A stretch of 41,111 bases of DNA from Alphaproteobacteria bacterium. GTDB taxonomy: Bacteria > Pseudomonadota > Alphaproteobacteria > Micropepsales > Micropepsaceae. The notes under the pieces were generated by a model that saw only the letters and a program-made list of their open reading frames with translations, ran no database searches and was not told the origin of the DNA. Location: contig JAEUMK010000034.1 in assembly GCA_016792565.1 (NCBI GenBank), positions 1 to 41,111 on the forward strand. Direction: 5' to 3'. The first letter of the stretch is position 1. The number at the start of each line of letters is the position of its first letter. Below are positions 29,478-39,437 of the stretch, piece after piece. The translations under genes were made by a program, and so were the position numbers.

Positions 29478-30216
29478 CCAGCAGCCATAACCCCTGAAGA
29501 AGCGAGAGCGCGCCGACCGCAAGCACGATCGCCCGCGTCCAGCGGCGGAACTGGTCGTTGGAGAGCCTTTCGAGGAGCGGGCCGGCGAGCGTCGTGCCGA
29601 TGAGGGCGGCGAGGATCGCCGCGCCGAAGACGGTTGGACCGGGCATCGCGGCCCCGGTGAGAAGCGCGCCGTAATAGCCGACCTTGGCGACATGGCTGAT
29701 CGCCTGGGTCGCCGCCTTGGTGGCGACGACGACGCGGCGGTCGAGCGCCGAGCGCACGAAGAAGACATCGAGCAGCGGCCCGGCGACGCCCGCCAGGAGC
29801 TGGGTCCCTGCGACGAAGAAGCCGCAGAGCACGGCATGAACGGGCCGCGAAGCGTCGAGCTTCGCGGCTTCCGGCAGCGCCAGCGCCGCATAGGGCACAA
29901 GGCCCAGCAGGATCAGCATCGTCGCCTTGTCCGGCACATAGGCGACGACCAGCGGCAGGAGGATCGCCGGAGCCGCCCCCAGCGCATAGAGTCCGACGAT
30001 CCGCCAGGCGATCCAGCGCCGCCACAGCACCGCGCGCCAGCCGTTGGAAACGAACTGGGTGACGCCGTGCAGCACCATAGCCGGCGCGACGGCGACGAAC
30101 TGGGCGAGGATCAGCATCAGGATCAGCCCGCCGGCCATCCCGAAAACTCCCGAGATCGCCGAGGTGACGATCACCGCTCCGAAAATCCAGACCCCAAGGG
30201 GAAGTGCCGCCAGCAT
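29467..30216 (-). CDS. TSUP (TauE/SafE) family membrane permease
   Basis: A 249-residue protein, hydrophobic throughout, with about eight membrane segments. The repeat start SAISGVFGMAGGLILMLIL and the matching second-half QLLAGVAGPLLDVFFV mark the TauE/SafE (DUF81) family, which exports or imports sulfite, sulfonates or other organic anions. The substrate is unknown. It is divergent from a LysR regulator 98 bases away, which is a common sign that the regulator controls it. The 3' end overlaps the cyclase gene on the other strand by 11 bases. Confidence 0.9.
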   Translation of the reverse strand: MLAALPLGVWIFGAVIVTSAISGVFGMAGGLILMLILAQFVAVAPAMVLHGVTQFVSNGWRAVLWRRWIAWRIVGLYALGAAPAILLPLVVAYVPDKATMLILLGLVPYAALALPEAAKLDASRPVHAVLCGFFVAGTQLLAGVAGPLLDVFFVRSALDRRVVVATKAATQAISHVAKVGYYGALLTGAAMPGPTVFGAAILAALIGTTLAGPLLERLSNDQFRRWTRAIVLAVGALSLLQGLWLLVTR

Positions 30217-30314
30217 CGCGCGCCCTCATCACATAAGGCGCTGATACGCCCGATTTCCAATGGTTGCGCGCAGAGAGAGCGAAGGCGTAGGCTCAGGAAA
30301 ACTGCGGGTCGATC

Positions 30315-31187
30315 ATGCCTCTTCCGCCGCTCAACGGATTGCGCGCCTTCGAGGCCGCAGCGCGCACCGGCAGCTATGTCGCTGCCGGGCGCGAATTGAA
30401 CGTGTCGCCGTCCGCCGTCAGCCGCCTGGTGCGGCTGCTGGAGGAGCGGCTGGGGGTCCGCCTGTTCCGCCGCCTGCCCAACGCACTGGCGCTGAGCGAG
30501 CGGGGGGCGGCCTATCTGGCCGAGGTGACGGCCGCCTTCGCGCGGATCGGCGAGGCGACGCAGCGCCTGACCGCCGGCCCGCGCCGGGCGCTGGTGGTGG
30601 GAGCCGGGCCGACGCTGGCGATGCGCTGGCTGATCCCGCGCCTCACCGCCTTCCATGCCGCCGAGCCGGAGATCGACGTGCGCCTGTCGACAGCGATCGC
30701 CGGGGCCGAGCCCATGCGGCCCGACTGGGATGCGGCGATCCGGCTGGGCGACGGCGCGTGGCCTGGCTTTCCCGCGCACTTCCTCTTCACCGCCGATCTC
30801 TTTCCGGTGTGCGCGCCCGACCTCGCGGCCGGGCTGAAGACCATGGACGATCTGAAGCGCGTACCGATCCTGCAGGCGGCGAGCGCGGCAGGCGACTGGC
30901 GGCTATGGACCCAAGCGGCCGGCGTCGAGCTCGATCTCGGCCGGGCGGTGCAATTCGACTATCCGGCCTTTGCGCTGCAGGCGGCGCTCGATGGCTTAGG
31001 CGTCGCCATCGCCCGCGGCCCGTTCGTCGCCGACGATCTGGCGGCGGGACGGCTGGTGCGGCCCTTCGCGCTGTCGGTGCCGAACGGGCGGGGCTGGTAC
31101 CTGATCCACCGGCCCGAAGCGGCCGACGACGCCGCGCTCGCCGCCTTCCGGACCTGGGTGACGGAGGCCGCGCGCCTTAAGAGTTGA
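30315..31187 (+). CDS. LysR-family transcriptional regulator (GcvA-like)
   Basis: A 290-residue regulator. The N-terminal winged HTH is clear (LRAFEAAARTGSYVAAGREL, then SPSAVSRLVRLLEERLGVRL). The C-terminal periplasmic-binding-like effector domain includes RPDWDAAIRLGDGAWPGF, a phrase usual in the GcvA/AmpR subgroup. The divergent TSUP permease gene is its likely target; no clear T-N11-A box could be fixed in the 98-base gap. Its stop overlaps the convergent maeB gene by 11 bases. Confidence 0.92.
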   Translation: MPLPPLNGLRAFEAAARTGSYVAAGRELNVSPSAVSRLVRLLEERLGVRLFRRLPNALALSERGAAYLAEVTAAFARIGEATQRLTAGPRRALVVGAGPTLAMRWLIPRLTAFHAAEPEIDVRLSTAIAGAEPMRPDWDAAIRLGDGAWPGFPAHFLFTADLFPVCAPDLAAGLKTMDDLKRVPILQAASAAGDWRLWTQAAGVELDLGRAVQFDYPAFALQAALDGLGVAIARGPFVADDLAAGRLVRPFALSVPNGRGWYLIHRPEAADDAALAAFRTWVTEAARLKS

Positions 31188-33435
31188 TGTCGTAAGCGGC
31201 CATCGCCGCCATGTTGACGATGTCCGACATCTTGGCGCCGATCGGGCAGATCTGGACCGACTTCTCGAGGCCGACCAGAAGCGGGCCGATGACCGTCGCG
31301 CCGCCGATCTCCTGCAGCATCTTGGTCGAGATCGAAGCCGAATGGATGGCCGGCATGACGAGGACGTTGGCCGGGCCCTTCAGGCGGCAGAACGGATAGA
31401 GCGCCATGGCGTGCGGGTTCAGCGCCACGTCGGCCGACATCTCGCCGTCGAACTCAAAATCCACGTCGCGCGATTCCAGGATCTCGACCGCCTCGCGCTG
31501 GATCGCCGAGCGCTCGCCGGTCGGATAGCCGAAGGTCGAATAGGCGAGCAGGGCGACGCGCGGCTCGAAGCCCATCCGCCTTGCGACGCCCGCCGCCATC
31601 TGCGCGATATCGGCGGTTTCGACCGCGGTCGGCATGTCGTGGACGTTGGTGTCGGCGACGAAGACGGTGCGGCCGCGGCTGAGGATCATCGAAAGGCCGA
31701 TGACCCGCTGGCCGCGCTTGGTGGCGAGCACCTGACGCACGCCTTCCAGCGCCACAGAATAGTTGCGCGTGTAGCCGGTCAGCATGGTGTCGGCGTCGCC
31801 CGCCGCCACCATCGAGGCGGCGAAGACGTTGCGGTCGAAGGTGACCATGCGGCTGCAGTCGCGATGCAGCGCGCCGCGCCGCTGGAGGCGCGCATAGAGG
31901 CGGTCGGTGTAGCCGGCGCTGAGCGTCGACTCGATCGGGTTGATGATCTGGATGCCGGGATCCTCGATGCCGGCGGCGCGCATCGTCGTCTGGATGCGCT
32001 CCGGCCGGCCGATGAGGATCGCGGTGCCGAGGCCGTTGCCTTCGTAGGCGATGGCGGCGCGGATGATCGGTTCTTCCTCGCCCTCGGCGAAGACGATGGT
32101 CTTGGGGTTGGCGCGCACCACAGACACGAGGCGCTGGATGACGCTGGCGATGGGATCGAGCCGGGCGGAGAGCGCGTGGCTGTAGGCTTCGAGATCCTCG
32201 ATCGGCTTCTGGGCGACGCCCGAGTCCATCGCCGCCCTGGCGACCGCCACCGGAATGCGGCTGATGAGGCGCGGGTCGAACGGCACCGGAATGATGTAGC
32301 CCGGCCCATAGACCGGGCGCGGCCCGGCATAGGCGGCGGCGACCTCGTCGGGCACGTCCTCTCTGGCGAGCGCGGCGATCGCCTCGGCGGCGGCGATCTT
32401 CATTTCCTCGTTGATGGTCGAGGCGCGCACGTCGAGCGCGCCGCGGAAGATGTAGGGAAAGCCGAGAACGTTGTTGACCTGGTTGGGGTAGTCGGAGCGC
32501 CCGGTCGCGACGATCGCGTCGCCGCGCACCGCCGCGACTTCCTCCGGCGTGATCTCCGGGTCGGGGTTGGCGCAGGCGAAGATGATGGGGTTCGCGGCCA
32601 TCGCCTTGACCATCGCCGGCGTCATCGCGCCTTTGGCGGAAAGGCCGAGGAAGATGTCGGCGCCCTCGACCGCTTCCTGCAGCGTGCGGGCCCTGGTCTC
32701 GACCGCGTGGGCCGATTTCCACTGGTTCATGCCCTCGGCGCGGCCGCGCCAGATGACGCCCTTGGTGTCGCAGAGGATCGCGTTCTCGTGCGGCATGCCC
32801 ATCGCCTTGATGAGTTCAAGGCAGGCGATGCCGGCCGAACCCGCGCCGTTGACGACCATCTTCGCGGTGCGGATGTCGCGGCCGGTGAGGTGCAGCGCGT
32901 TGATGAGGCCGGCGGCGGTGATGATCGCGGTGCCGTGCTGGTCGTCGTGGAAGACCGGAATGTTCAGAAGCTCGCGCAGCCGCTGCTCGATGATGAAGCA
33001 GTCGGGGGCCTTGATGTCCTCAAGGTTGATGCCGCCGAACGAGGGGCCGAGATAGCGCACCGCGTTGACGAAGGCGTCGACGTCGTAGGCGTCGAGTTCG
33101 AGGTCGATGGAATCGACGTCGGCGAAGCGCTTGAAGAGGACGGCCTTGCCTTCCATCACCGGCTTGGAGGCCAGCGCGCCGAGATCGCCGAGGCCGAGGA
33201 TCGCCGTACCGTTCGAGATGACGGCGACGAGATTGCCCTTGGACGTATAGTCGTAGGCCTTGGAGGGGTCCTCGGCGATCGCCCGCACCGGCACGGCGAC
33301 GCCCGGCGAATAGGCGAGGGAGAGGTCGCGCTGGGTGGTCATCGGCTTGGAAGCGATGATCTCCAGCTTTCCGGGCTTGCCCTGGCTGTGAAAGTCGAGG
33401 GCGTCTTGGTCGGTGAAGGGGCGGCGCTTGGACAT
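31177..33435 (-). CDS. maeB: NADP-dependent malic enzyme with phosphotransacetylase-like domain
   Basis: A 752-residue protein. The N-terminal malic domain ([40 protein letters not shown]) and NAD(P)-binding domain ([20 protein letters not shown]) decarboxylate malate to pyruvate. The C-terminal third, from about residue 430, is a phosphotransacetylase-like domain that usually binds acetyl-CoA and controls activity rather than catalysing. The frame is open 34 codons upstream, but the ATG at 33435 ([20 protein letters not shown]) is the usual family start; no good ribosome binding site is seen. It is divergent from mutS. Confidence 0.96.
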   Translation of the reverse strand: MSKRRPFTDQDALDFHSQGKPGKLEIIASKPMTTQRDLSLAYSPGVAVPVRAIAEDPSKAYDYTSKGNLVAVISNGTAILGLGDLGALASKPVMEGKAVLFKRFADVDSIDLELDAYDVDAFVNAVRYLGPSFGGINLEDIKAPDCFIIEQRLRELLNIPVFHDDQHGTAIITAAGLINALHLTGRDIRTAKMVVNGAGSAGIACLELIKAMGMPHENAILCDTKGVIWRGRAEGMNQWKSAHAVETRARTLQEAVEGADIFLGLSAKGAMTPAMVKAMAANPIIFACANPDPEITPEEVAAVRGDAIVATGRSDYPNQVNNVLGFPYIFRGALDVRASTINEEMKIAAAEAIAALAREDVPDEVAAAYAGPRPVYGPGYIIPVPFDPRLISRIPVAVARAAMDSGVAQKPIEDLEAYSHALSARLDPIASVIQRLVSVVRANPKTIVFAEGEEEPIIRAAIAYEGNGLGTAILIGRPERIQTTMRAAGIEDPGIQIINPIESTLSAGYTDRLYARLQRRGALHRDCSRMVTFDRNVFAASMVAAGDADTMLTGYTRNYSVALEGVRQVLATKRGQRVIGLSMILSRGRTVFVADTNVHDMPTAVETADIAQMAAGVARRMGFEPRVALLAYSTFGYPTGERSAIQREAVEILESRDVDFEFDGEMSADVALNPHAMALYPFCRLKGPANVLVMPAIHSASISTKMLQEIGGATVIGPLLVGLEKSVQICPIGAKMSDIVNMAAMAAYDINS

Positions 33436-33543
33436 AAGGCGGGCGTTGTGCCCGATGGCGGCGATCTTCTCAACAAGATTGCGTAGAACAGGCCATCTAC
33501 AGAATATCGTTGCGGAACGCCCGGGCATCGCGGCCATGGGCGC

Positions 33544-33560
33544 AGCGCGCCGGGCGCGCT
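33544..33560. repeat. 8-bp perfect palindrome in the mutS leader
   Basis: AGCGCGCC (33544-33551), one G, and GGCGCGCT (33553-33560) are exact reverse complements, ending 13 bases before the mutS ATG. It could form a GC hairpin in the leader or bind a protein. In such GC-rich DNA chance is a fair explanation. Nothing else stands out in the 138-base maeB/mutS gap. Confidence 0.35.
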
Positions 33561-33573
33561 AGAACCGACGCCG

Positions 33574-36264
33574 ATGAACGACCTGACGCCCAACCAGCCC
33601 GACGCCCGCGTGACGCCGATGATGGCCCAGTATCTGGCCATCAAGGCGGATCACCCCGAGGCGCTGCTGTTCTATCGGATGGGCGATTTCTACGAGCTGT
33701 TCTTCGAGGATGCCGTAAAGGCAAGCGCGGCGCTGGACATCGCGCTGACCAAGCGCGGTCAGCATCTGGGCGCTGACATCGCGATGTGCGGCGTCCCGGC
33801 CGTCGGGGCCGAGCCCTATCTGGAAAAGCTGATCCGCAAGGGCTTCAAGGTCGCGGTCTGCGAGCAGACCGAGGATCCGGCGGCGGCGAAGAAGCGCGGG
33901 GGCAAGTCGGTGGTGGCGCGCGCCGTCGTGCGGCTCGTCACGCCCGGCACACTGACCGAGGACGCGCTGCTGGACGCGCGGCGGCGCAACTACCTCGCGG
34001 CGCTCGCCAAGGCGGGCGGCGAGATGGCGCTCGCCTATGCCGACCTGACGGACGGGGCCTTCGCGGTGCTGCGGCTCGCGCCCGGCGAGGCGGCGGCGGC
34101 GCTGGCGCGGATCGATCCCGCCGAACTGCTGGTGAGCGAGGGGCTGGCGGCCGAGGGGGCGCTGCAGGGCGCGGTGAGGGCGCTGGGGGCACGGGCGACG
34201 ATCCTCGCCGGGGCGCGCTTCGACAGCGCCAATGGCGAAGCGGCGCTGATGCGGCTCTATGGCGTGGCGACGCTGGACGCCTTCGGGGCCTTCGGGCGGG
34301 CCGAACTGGCGGCGGCCGGGGCGGTCGCCGACTATATCGCGGTGACGCAGAAGGGCCGGGCGGCGCGGCTGACGCCGCTGCGCGCCGAAACCGAGAGCGC
34401 CGTGGTGCAGATCGATCCGGCGACGCGGCGCAACCTCGAAATCTCCGAGACGCTGGCGGGCGGGCGCGAGGGGGCGCTGCTGGCGGCGATCGACCGCACG
34501 GTGACGGCGGCGGGGGCGCGGGCGCTGGCCGACCGGCTGGCCGGTCCCTCGACCGATCCCGCGCTCATCGGGCGGCGTCTGGACGCGGTCGCCTATCTGG
34601 TCGAAGGCCGCGAGCTGCGCGACGCCTTGCGGGCGGCCCTGCGCCAGGCTCCCGACATGGCGCGGTCGCTGTCGCGGCTGGCGCTGCTGCGGGGCGGGCC
34701 GCGCGATCTGGCCAGCCTGCGCGACGGCCTGGCGGCGGCGGCATCGATCGGGCGCATGCTGGAGGCCGAGACCGCGCCGTCGGCCGAACTGGAGGAGATC
34801 GCGGCCGCCCTGCGCAGCGGCGGCGACGCCCGCGCCGCCTTCGCGGGGCGGCTCGCGGCGCTCTTGAGCGAGACGCTGCCACTGCAGGCGCGCGACGGGG
34901 GCTTCATCGCGGCGGGGGCGGATGCGGCGCTCGACGAGGCGCGGGGACTGCGCGACGACGCCCGGCGGGTGATCCTCGCCCTGGAAGCGCGGCTGCGCGA
35001 GGAGACCGGGATCGCCTCGCTGAAGATCCGGCACAACAATGTCGTGGGCTATCACGTCGAGGCGACGGGGGCGCACGCGCCCAAGCTGCTCGCCGAGCCG
35101 CTGAGGTCGCACTTCATCCACCGCCAGACGCTACCCAACGCGGCGCGCTTCACGACGGCCGAGCTGTCGGAGCTCGCCACGCGCATCCTGGAGGCGGGAG
35201 CACGCACGCTGGAGCTGGAGCTCGCGCTCTTCGAAAGCCTTGCCGCCGAGGCGCGGGGCCTCGCCGACGACATCGGCACGATCGCCGCCGGGCTGGCGGC
35301 GCTGGACGTGACGGCGGGTCTTGCCGAACTCGCCGACCGCGAAGGCTGGACGCGGCCGGAGGTGGACGCGAGCGCCGCCTTCGCCGTCGTGGGGGGCCGC
35401 CATCCGGTGGTTGAGGCGGCGCTGAAGCGCGAGGGGCAGACCTTTACGCCGAATGATTGCGACCTGTCGGACGCAGGGCGCGGGCGGCTATGGCTCGTCA
35501 CCGGTCCCAACATGGCCGGCAAGTCGACCTTCCTGCGCCAGAACGCGCTCATCGCCATCCTCGCCCAGATGGGCAGTTTCGTGCCGGCGACACGCGCCCA
35601 TATCGGCGTCGCCGATCGCATCTTCAGCCGGGTCGGTGCGGCTGACGATCTGGCGCGCGGGCGCTCGACCTTCATGGTGGAGATGGTGGAGACGGCGGCG
35701 ATCCTGACCCAGGCGGGGCCGCGCGCGCTGGTCATCCTCGACGAGATCGGGCGGGGCACGGCGACCTTCGACGGCCTCTCCATCGCCTGGGGGACGATCG
35801 AGCATCTGCACGACGTGAACTGCAGCAGGGCCCTGTTCGCAACCCACTATCACGAGCTGACCAGCCTCGCCGCCAAGCTGCCGGCGCTCGCCTGCGTCTC
35901 GATGCGGGTCAAGGAATGGAAGGGCGACGTCGTCTTCCTGCACGAAGTGGCGCCGGGGGCCGCCGACCGCTCCTATGGCATCCAGGTGGCCAAGCTCGCC
36001 GGCCTGCCCGCCGCCGTGGTGAAGCGCGCCGAGACCGTGCTGAAGGCACTGGAAAAGGGCGACACCGGGCGGCGCGCCAGCACGCTGATCGACGATCTGC
36101 CGCTGTTCAGCGCGGCAGCAGAGAGGGCGGGGGCCCCCGATGCTGCGCCTTCTTCCCCCGCTCTTGAACGGCTCAAGGCGGCCGAGCCGGACACCCTGAC
36201 ACCGAAGGAGGCTCTCGATCTGGTCTACGAACTCAAGCGGCTGGCGGGCGATCAGCAGGCCTGA
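33574..36264 (+). CDS. mutS: DNA mismatch repair protein MutS
   Basis: An 896-residue mismatch-recognition ATPase. The N-terminal mismatch-binding domain carries the Phe-x-Glu motif in [13 protein letters not shown]. The connector, core and clamp domains follow, then the ATPase with Walker [10 protein letters not shown] (644-652), Walker [18 protein letters not shown] and [10 protein letters not shown]-terminal tail ends in a dimer/tetramer-type segment ([16 protein letters not shown]). Length is normal for alphaproteobacteria. No Shine-Dalgarno is seen before the ATG. MutL is not in the window. It overlaps the convergent small membrane gene by 13 bases. Confidence 0.97.
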   Translation: MNDLTPNQPDARVTPMMAQYLAIKADHPEALLFYRMGDFYELFFEDAVKASAALDIALTKRGQHLGADIAMCGVPAVGAEPYLEKLIRKGFKVAVCEQTEDPAAAKKRGGKSVVARAVVRLVTPGTLTEDALLDARRRNYLAALAKAGGEMALAYADLTDGAFAVLRLAPGEAAAALARIDPAELLVSEGLAAEGALQGAVRALGARATILAGARFDSANGEAALMRLYGVATLDAFGAFGRAELAAAGAVADYIAVTQKGRAARLTPLRAETESAVVQIDPATRRNLEISETLAGGREGALLAAIDRTVTAAGARALADRLAGPSTDPALIGRRLDAVAYLVEGRELRDALRAALRQAPDMARSLSRLALLRGGPRDLASLRDGLAAAASIGRMLEAETAPSAELEEIAAALRSGGDARAAFAGRLAALLSETLPLQARDGGFIAAGADAALDEARGLRDDARRVILALEARLREETGIASLKIRHNNVVGYHVEATGAHAPKLLAEPLRSHFIHRQTLPNAARFTTAELSELATRILEAGARTLELELALFESLAAEARGLADDIGTIAAGLAALDVTAGLAELADREGWTRPEVDASAAFAVVGGRHPVVEAALKREGQTFTPNDCDLSDAGRGRLWLVTGPNMAGKSTFLRQNALIAILAQMGSFVPATRAHIGVADRIFSRVGAADDLARGRSTFMVEMVETAAILTQAGPRALVILDEIGRGTATFDGLSIAWGTIEHLHDVNCSRALFATHYHELTSLAAKLPALACVSMRVKEWKGDVVFLHEVAPGAADRSYGIQVAKLAGLPAAVVKRAETVLKALEKGDTGRRASTLIDDLPLFSAAAERAGAPDAAPSSPALERLKAAEPDTLTPKEALDLVYELKRLAGDQQA

Positions 36265-36560
36265 TCGGGCAGGAGCATCAGCAGGTCGAGCAGGCCGGCA
36301 TTGACGCCCAGATAGATGAAGAGCGCGGCGAGGTAGGCGAGCCCGAGACAGGCATTCAACCAGCGCCGCGGGCTGAGAAGCGGGATCAACACCGGGACGG
36401 CCGCGCAGAAGGCGAGAAGCGCGTGCGTCTGCGGGAACGATCCGGTGCAGCTTGAGATCTGAAGCCCCGCGCGGACGAGGCCGATCGCCAACAAGGCCGA
36501 CAACGTCACCGGGACGAGCTGCGCCCAGCCGCCGCGCCCCAGTCCAAATGGGTTGGTCAT
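36252..36560 (-). CDS. Small hydrophobic membrane protein, function unknown
   Basis: A 102-residue protein with about three membrane segments (roughly 13-33, 47-63 and 70-95). It has no recognised family motif. An in-frame ATG at 36596 exists, but the one at 36560 is preferred because GGAGG lies 7 bases before it; the extra residues of the longer form are Gly-rich. It lies between mutS and the divergent glnD gene and overlaps the mutS 3' end by 13 bases. Coding potential is supported by the coherent hydrophobic pattern and ribosome binding site. Confidence 0.65.
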   Translation of the reverse strand: MTNPFGLGRGGWAQLVPVTLSALLAIGLVRAGLQISSCTGSFPQTHALLAFCAAVPVLIPLLSPRRWLNACLGLAYLAALFIYLGVNAGLLDLLMLLPDQAC

Positions 36561-36625
36561 GCCGCCGCCTCCGCCGGCCTTGGAAGGATTGGGCATAGCT
36601 TCGCAAACCCACTATCCTGAAGTCC

Positions 36626-39424
36626 ATGAACTTGCCGGCCACCCCCATTGTCCCCTCAGCGCCCATCGACGGCGTGGCGCTGCGCCACAGCCTGACCGCG
36701 GCGGCTCACGCGTCCGACAGCACCGACGCCCAGATCCTGCGCAAGGCCGCCGTCGCCGTCCTGAAGCAGGCGCTGAGCGAGGCACGCGAGGCGGCGCGAG
36801 CGCTGCTGGAGGCCGGCGGTTCCGGCCTCGACGCCGCGCGGGGGCTCGCGGCCGCCGAAGACGAGATCATCGGGGCGCTCTACGACTTCACCGTCAAGCA
36901 CGTCTACTATGCGCAGAATCCCTCGACCGCCGAGCGCATCGCGATCGTTGCCGTGGGTGGCTATGGCCGGGGTCCGCTCGCTCCTGGCTCGGACATCGAT
37001 CTGCTGTTCGTGCTTCCCTACAAGCAGACTGCCTGGGGCGAGAGCGCGGTCGAGTTCATGCTCTATGCGCTGTGGGATCTGGGGCAGAAGGTCGGTCATG
37101 CGACGCGCTCGGTCGACGAGTGCATCCGCCTTGCCCGGTCGGATATGACCATCCGCACCAGCGTCCTGGAGGCCCGCTATCTGTGGGGCGACCGGGCGCT
37201 CTTCGACCAACTGAAGACGCGCTTCGAGAAGGACATCATCGGCCAGGGCGGGCTGGACTTCGTGGAGGCGAAACTGGCCGAGCGTGACCAGCGCCACACG
37301 CGGGCCGGCGAGAGCCGCTATCTGGTGGAGCCCAACGTCAAGGAGGGCAAAGGGGGCTTGCGCGATCTCAACACGCTGTTCTGGATCGCCAAGTATATCT
37401 ACCGGGTCGAGGATACGAGCGAACTCGTCGCCAAAGGCGTCTTCACCGCCGACGAGCTGGCCGCGTTCCAGCGCGCCGAGGCCTTTCTCTGGACCGTGCG
37501 CTGCCACCTGCACTTCCTGACCGGGCGGGCCGAGGAGCGCCTCAGCTTCGACGTACAGCGCGAGATGGCGCGGCGGCTCGGGTATGGCGAGGACGGCACC
37601 GCCGCCATCGAGCGCTTCATGAAGGACTACTTCCTTGCCGCGAAGGAAGTCGGCGACCTGACGCGCATTTTCTGCGCCGTGCTGGAGGACCAGCACAAGA
37701 AGAGCGCGCCGGGCCTCGGCCGGCTGCTCGGCTTCGGCAACCGGCGGCAGGCGGTGGCGCCGGGCTTCCTGATCGACGGCGGCCGCCTGACCATCGAAAG
37801 CGACGACGTCTTCCGCCGCGATCCGGTCAATCTGCTGCGGCTCTTCCATCTGGCCGACCAGAAGAACGTCCACATCCATCCTGTCGCGTTGAAGGCCGCG
37901 ACGCGTTCGCTGCACCTGATCGACGATGCCTTGCGCGCCGACCCCGAAGCCAACCGGCTGTTCCTGGAGGTGCTGTCCTCGCGCGCCGATCCGGAGCCCG
38001 AACTGCGTTGGATGAACGAGTGCGGCGTGTTCGGACGCTTCGTGCCCGATTTCGGACGCATCGTCGCGCTGATGCAGTTCAACATGTACCACCACTATAC
38101 GGTCGACGAGCACCTGATCCGCGCCATCGGCAACGTCTCCAAGATCGAGCGCGGCCTGTCGAAGTCCGAACACCCGCTGGCCGCGCAGGTGATCCACAAG
38201 ATCAAGTCGCGCGAGGCGCTCTATGTCGCCATGCTGCTGCACGATATCGCCAAGGGGACCGAGCGCGACCATTCCGAAGAGGGCGAAGACATCGCCCGCG
38301 CGCTTTGCCCGCGGCTCGGTCTCAGCGAGGGCGATACAGAAACGGTCGCCTGGCTGGTGCGTAACCATCTGGTGATGAGCGACGTCGCCCAGAAGCGCGA
38401 TCTCGCCGATCCCAAGACGATCGAGGATTTCGTGGCGATCGTGCAGACGCCCGAGCGGCTGCGCCTCCTCCTCGTGCTGACCGTCGCCGACATCCGCGCG
38501 GTCGGCCCTGGGGTCTTCAACGGCTGGAAGGGGCAATTGCTGCGCGATCTCTATGCGGCCGCCGAGGAACAGATGCTGGGCGGGCGGATCGAGGTGTCGC
38601 AGAGCGCCCGCGTCCGCGCCGCCCGCGACAGGCTGGGCGCGGCGCTGGCCGGCTGGCCCGAGGCGGCGCGCGAGCGGGCGCTCGGCCGCCACTACGCCTC
38701 CTACTGGCTGACCCTGCCGGCCGAAATGCACGTCCGCCATGCCCACTTCGTCGCCCAGGCCGAACAAGCCTCCGAGATGCTGGCCCTGGAGGCGCGCGCC
38801 GATCCGTTCCGCGCGGTGACCGAGATCACCATCTATACGGGCGACCATCCGGGCCTCTTCTCGCGCCTTGCCGGCGGCTTCGCGGTGGCCGGCGCGTCGG
38901 TCGTCGATGCCAAGATCTTCACTACCACCGACGGCATGGCGCTGGATGTCTTCTGGGTCCAGGACGCGGACGGCCAGGCCTTCGACCTCAGCCGCGTCGG
39001 GCGGCTGAAGGAGACGCTGATCAAGACTTTGAAGGGCGAGATCCTGCCCCGTGCGCAGATCGATGCGCGACGCGTGAAGAGCCGCGACGAGGCCTTCGCC
39101 GTCGCCCCGCAGGTCGTCTTCGACAACGAGGCATCGAATGTCTGCACGGTGGTCGAAATCGTCGCCCGCGACCGGCCGGGCCTGCTCAACGATCTGACGC
39201 GTGCGCTCAACGCCGCGCAGCTCTCGATCCATTCTGCGGTGATCGCCACCTATGGCGAACAGGCGGTGGACGTGTTCTATGTGAAGGACCTGTTCGGCCA
39301 TAAGATCGCGCACAAGGGCAAGATCGCCTCGATCGAGCGCGCCCTGCTGGCCGCAATGGGCGGCGGTGGCATCAAGCCGGCGCGCCAGGCGGCGAGTTCC
39401 CAGACGGCTTCATCGAAACCCTGA
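36626..39424 (+). CDS. glnD: PII uridylyltransferase / uridylyl-removing enzyme GlnD
   Basis: A 932-residue bifunctional nitrogen sensor that adds UMP to PII proteins when glutamine is low and removes it when high. The N-terminal nucleotidyltransferase motif is GGYGRGPLAPGSDIDLLFV (about 111-129). The HD domain has H539-D540 (MLLHDIAKG) for the removing activity. Two ACT domains (EITIYTGDHPGLFSRLAGGF at about 733, then VEIVARDRPGLLNDLTRAL at about 844) bind glutamine. All four parts are present. The ribosome binding site is weak. murJ follows after 13 bases. Confidence 0.97.
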   Translation: MNLPATPIVPSAPIDGVALRHSLTAAAHASDSTDAQILRKAAVAVLKQALSEAREAARALLEAGGSGLDAARGLAAAEDEIIGALYDFTVKHVYYAQNPSTAERIAIVAVGGYGRGPLAPGSDIDLLFVLPYKQTAWGESAVEFMLYALWDLGQKVGHATRSVDECIRLARSDMTIRTSVLEARYLWGDRALFDQLKTRFEKDIIGQGGLDFVEAKLAERDQRHTRAGESRYLVEPNVKEGKGGLRDLNTLFWIAKYIYRVEDTSELVAKGVFTADELAAFQRAEAFLWTVRCHLHFLTGRAEERLSFDVQREMARRLGYGEDGTAAIERFMKDYFLAAKEVGDLTRIFCAVLEDQHKKSAPGLGRLLGFGNRRQAVAPGFLIDGGRLTIESDDVFRRDPVNLLRLFHLADQKNVHIHPVALKAATRSLHLIDDALRADPEANRLFLEVLSSRADPEPELRWMNECGVFGRFVPDFGRIVALMQFNMYHHYTVDEHLIRAIGNVSKIERGLSKSEHPLAAQVIHKIKSREALYVAMLLHDIAKGTERDHSEEGEDIARALCPRLGLSEGDTETVAWLVRNHLVMSDVAQKRDLADPKTIEDFVAIVQTPERLRLLLVLTVADIRAVGPGVFNGWKGQLLRDLYAAAEEQMLGGRIEVSQSARVRAARDRLGAALAGWPEAARERALGRHYASYWLTLPAEMHVRHAHFVAQAEQASEMLALEARADPFRAVTEITIYTGDHPGLFSRLAGGFAVAGASVVDAKIFTTTDGMALDVFWVQDADGQAFDLSRVGRLKETLIKTLKGEILPRAQIDARRVKSRDEAFAVAPQVVFDNEASNVCTVVEIVARDRPGLLNDLTRALNAAQLSIHSAVIATYGEQAVDVFYVKDLFGHKIAHKGKIASIERALLAAMGGGGIKPARQAASSQTASSKP

Positions 39425-39437
39425 TCCGAAACATCCC

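Noticed and set aside
31342-33486. A 714-codon open frame opposite maeB
   Set aside because: Biased composition without motifs; the malic enzyme on the other strand is intact.
36656-39313. An 885-codon open frame opposite glnD
   Set aside because: No recognisable domain; all four GlnD domains are intact on the plus strand.
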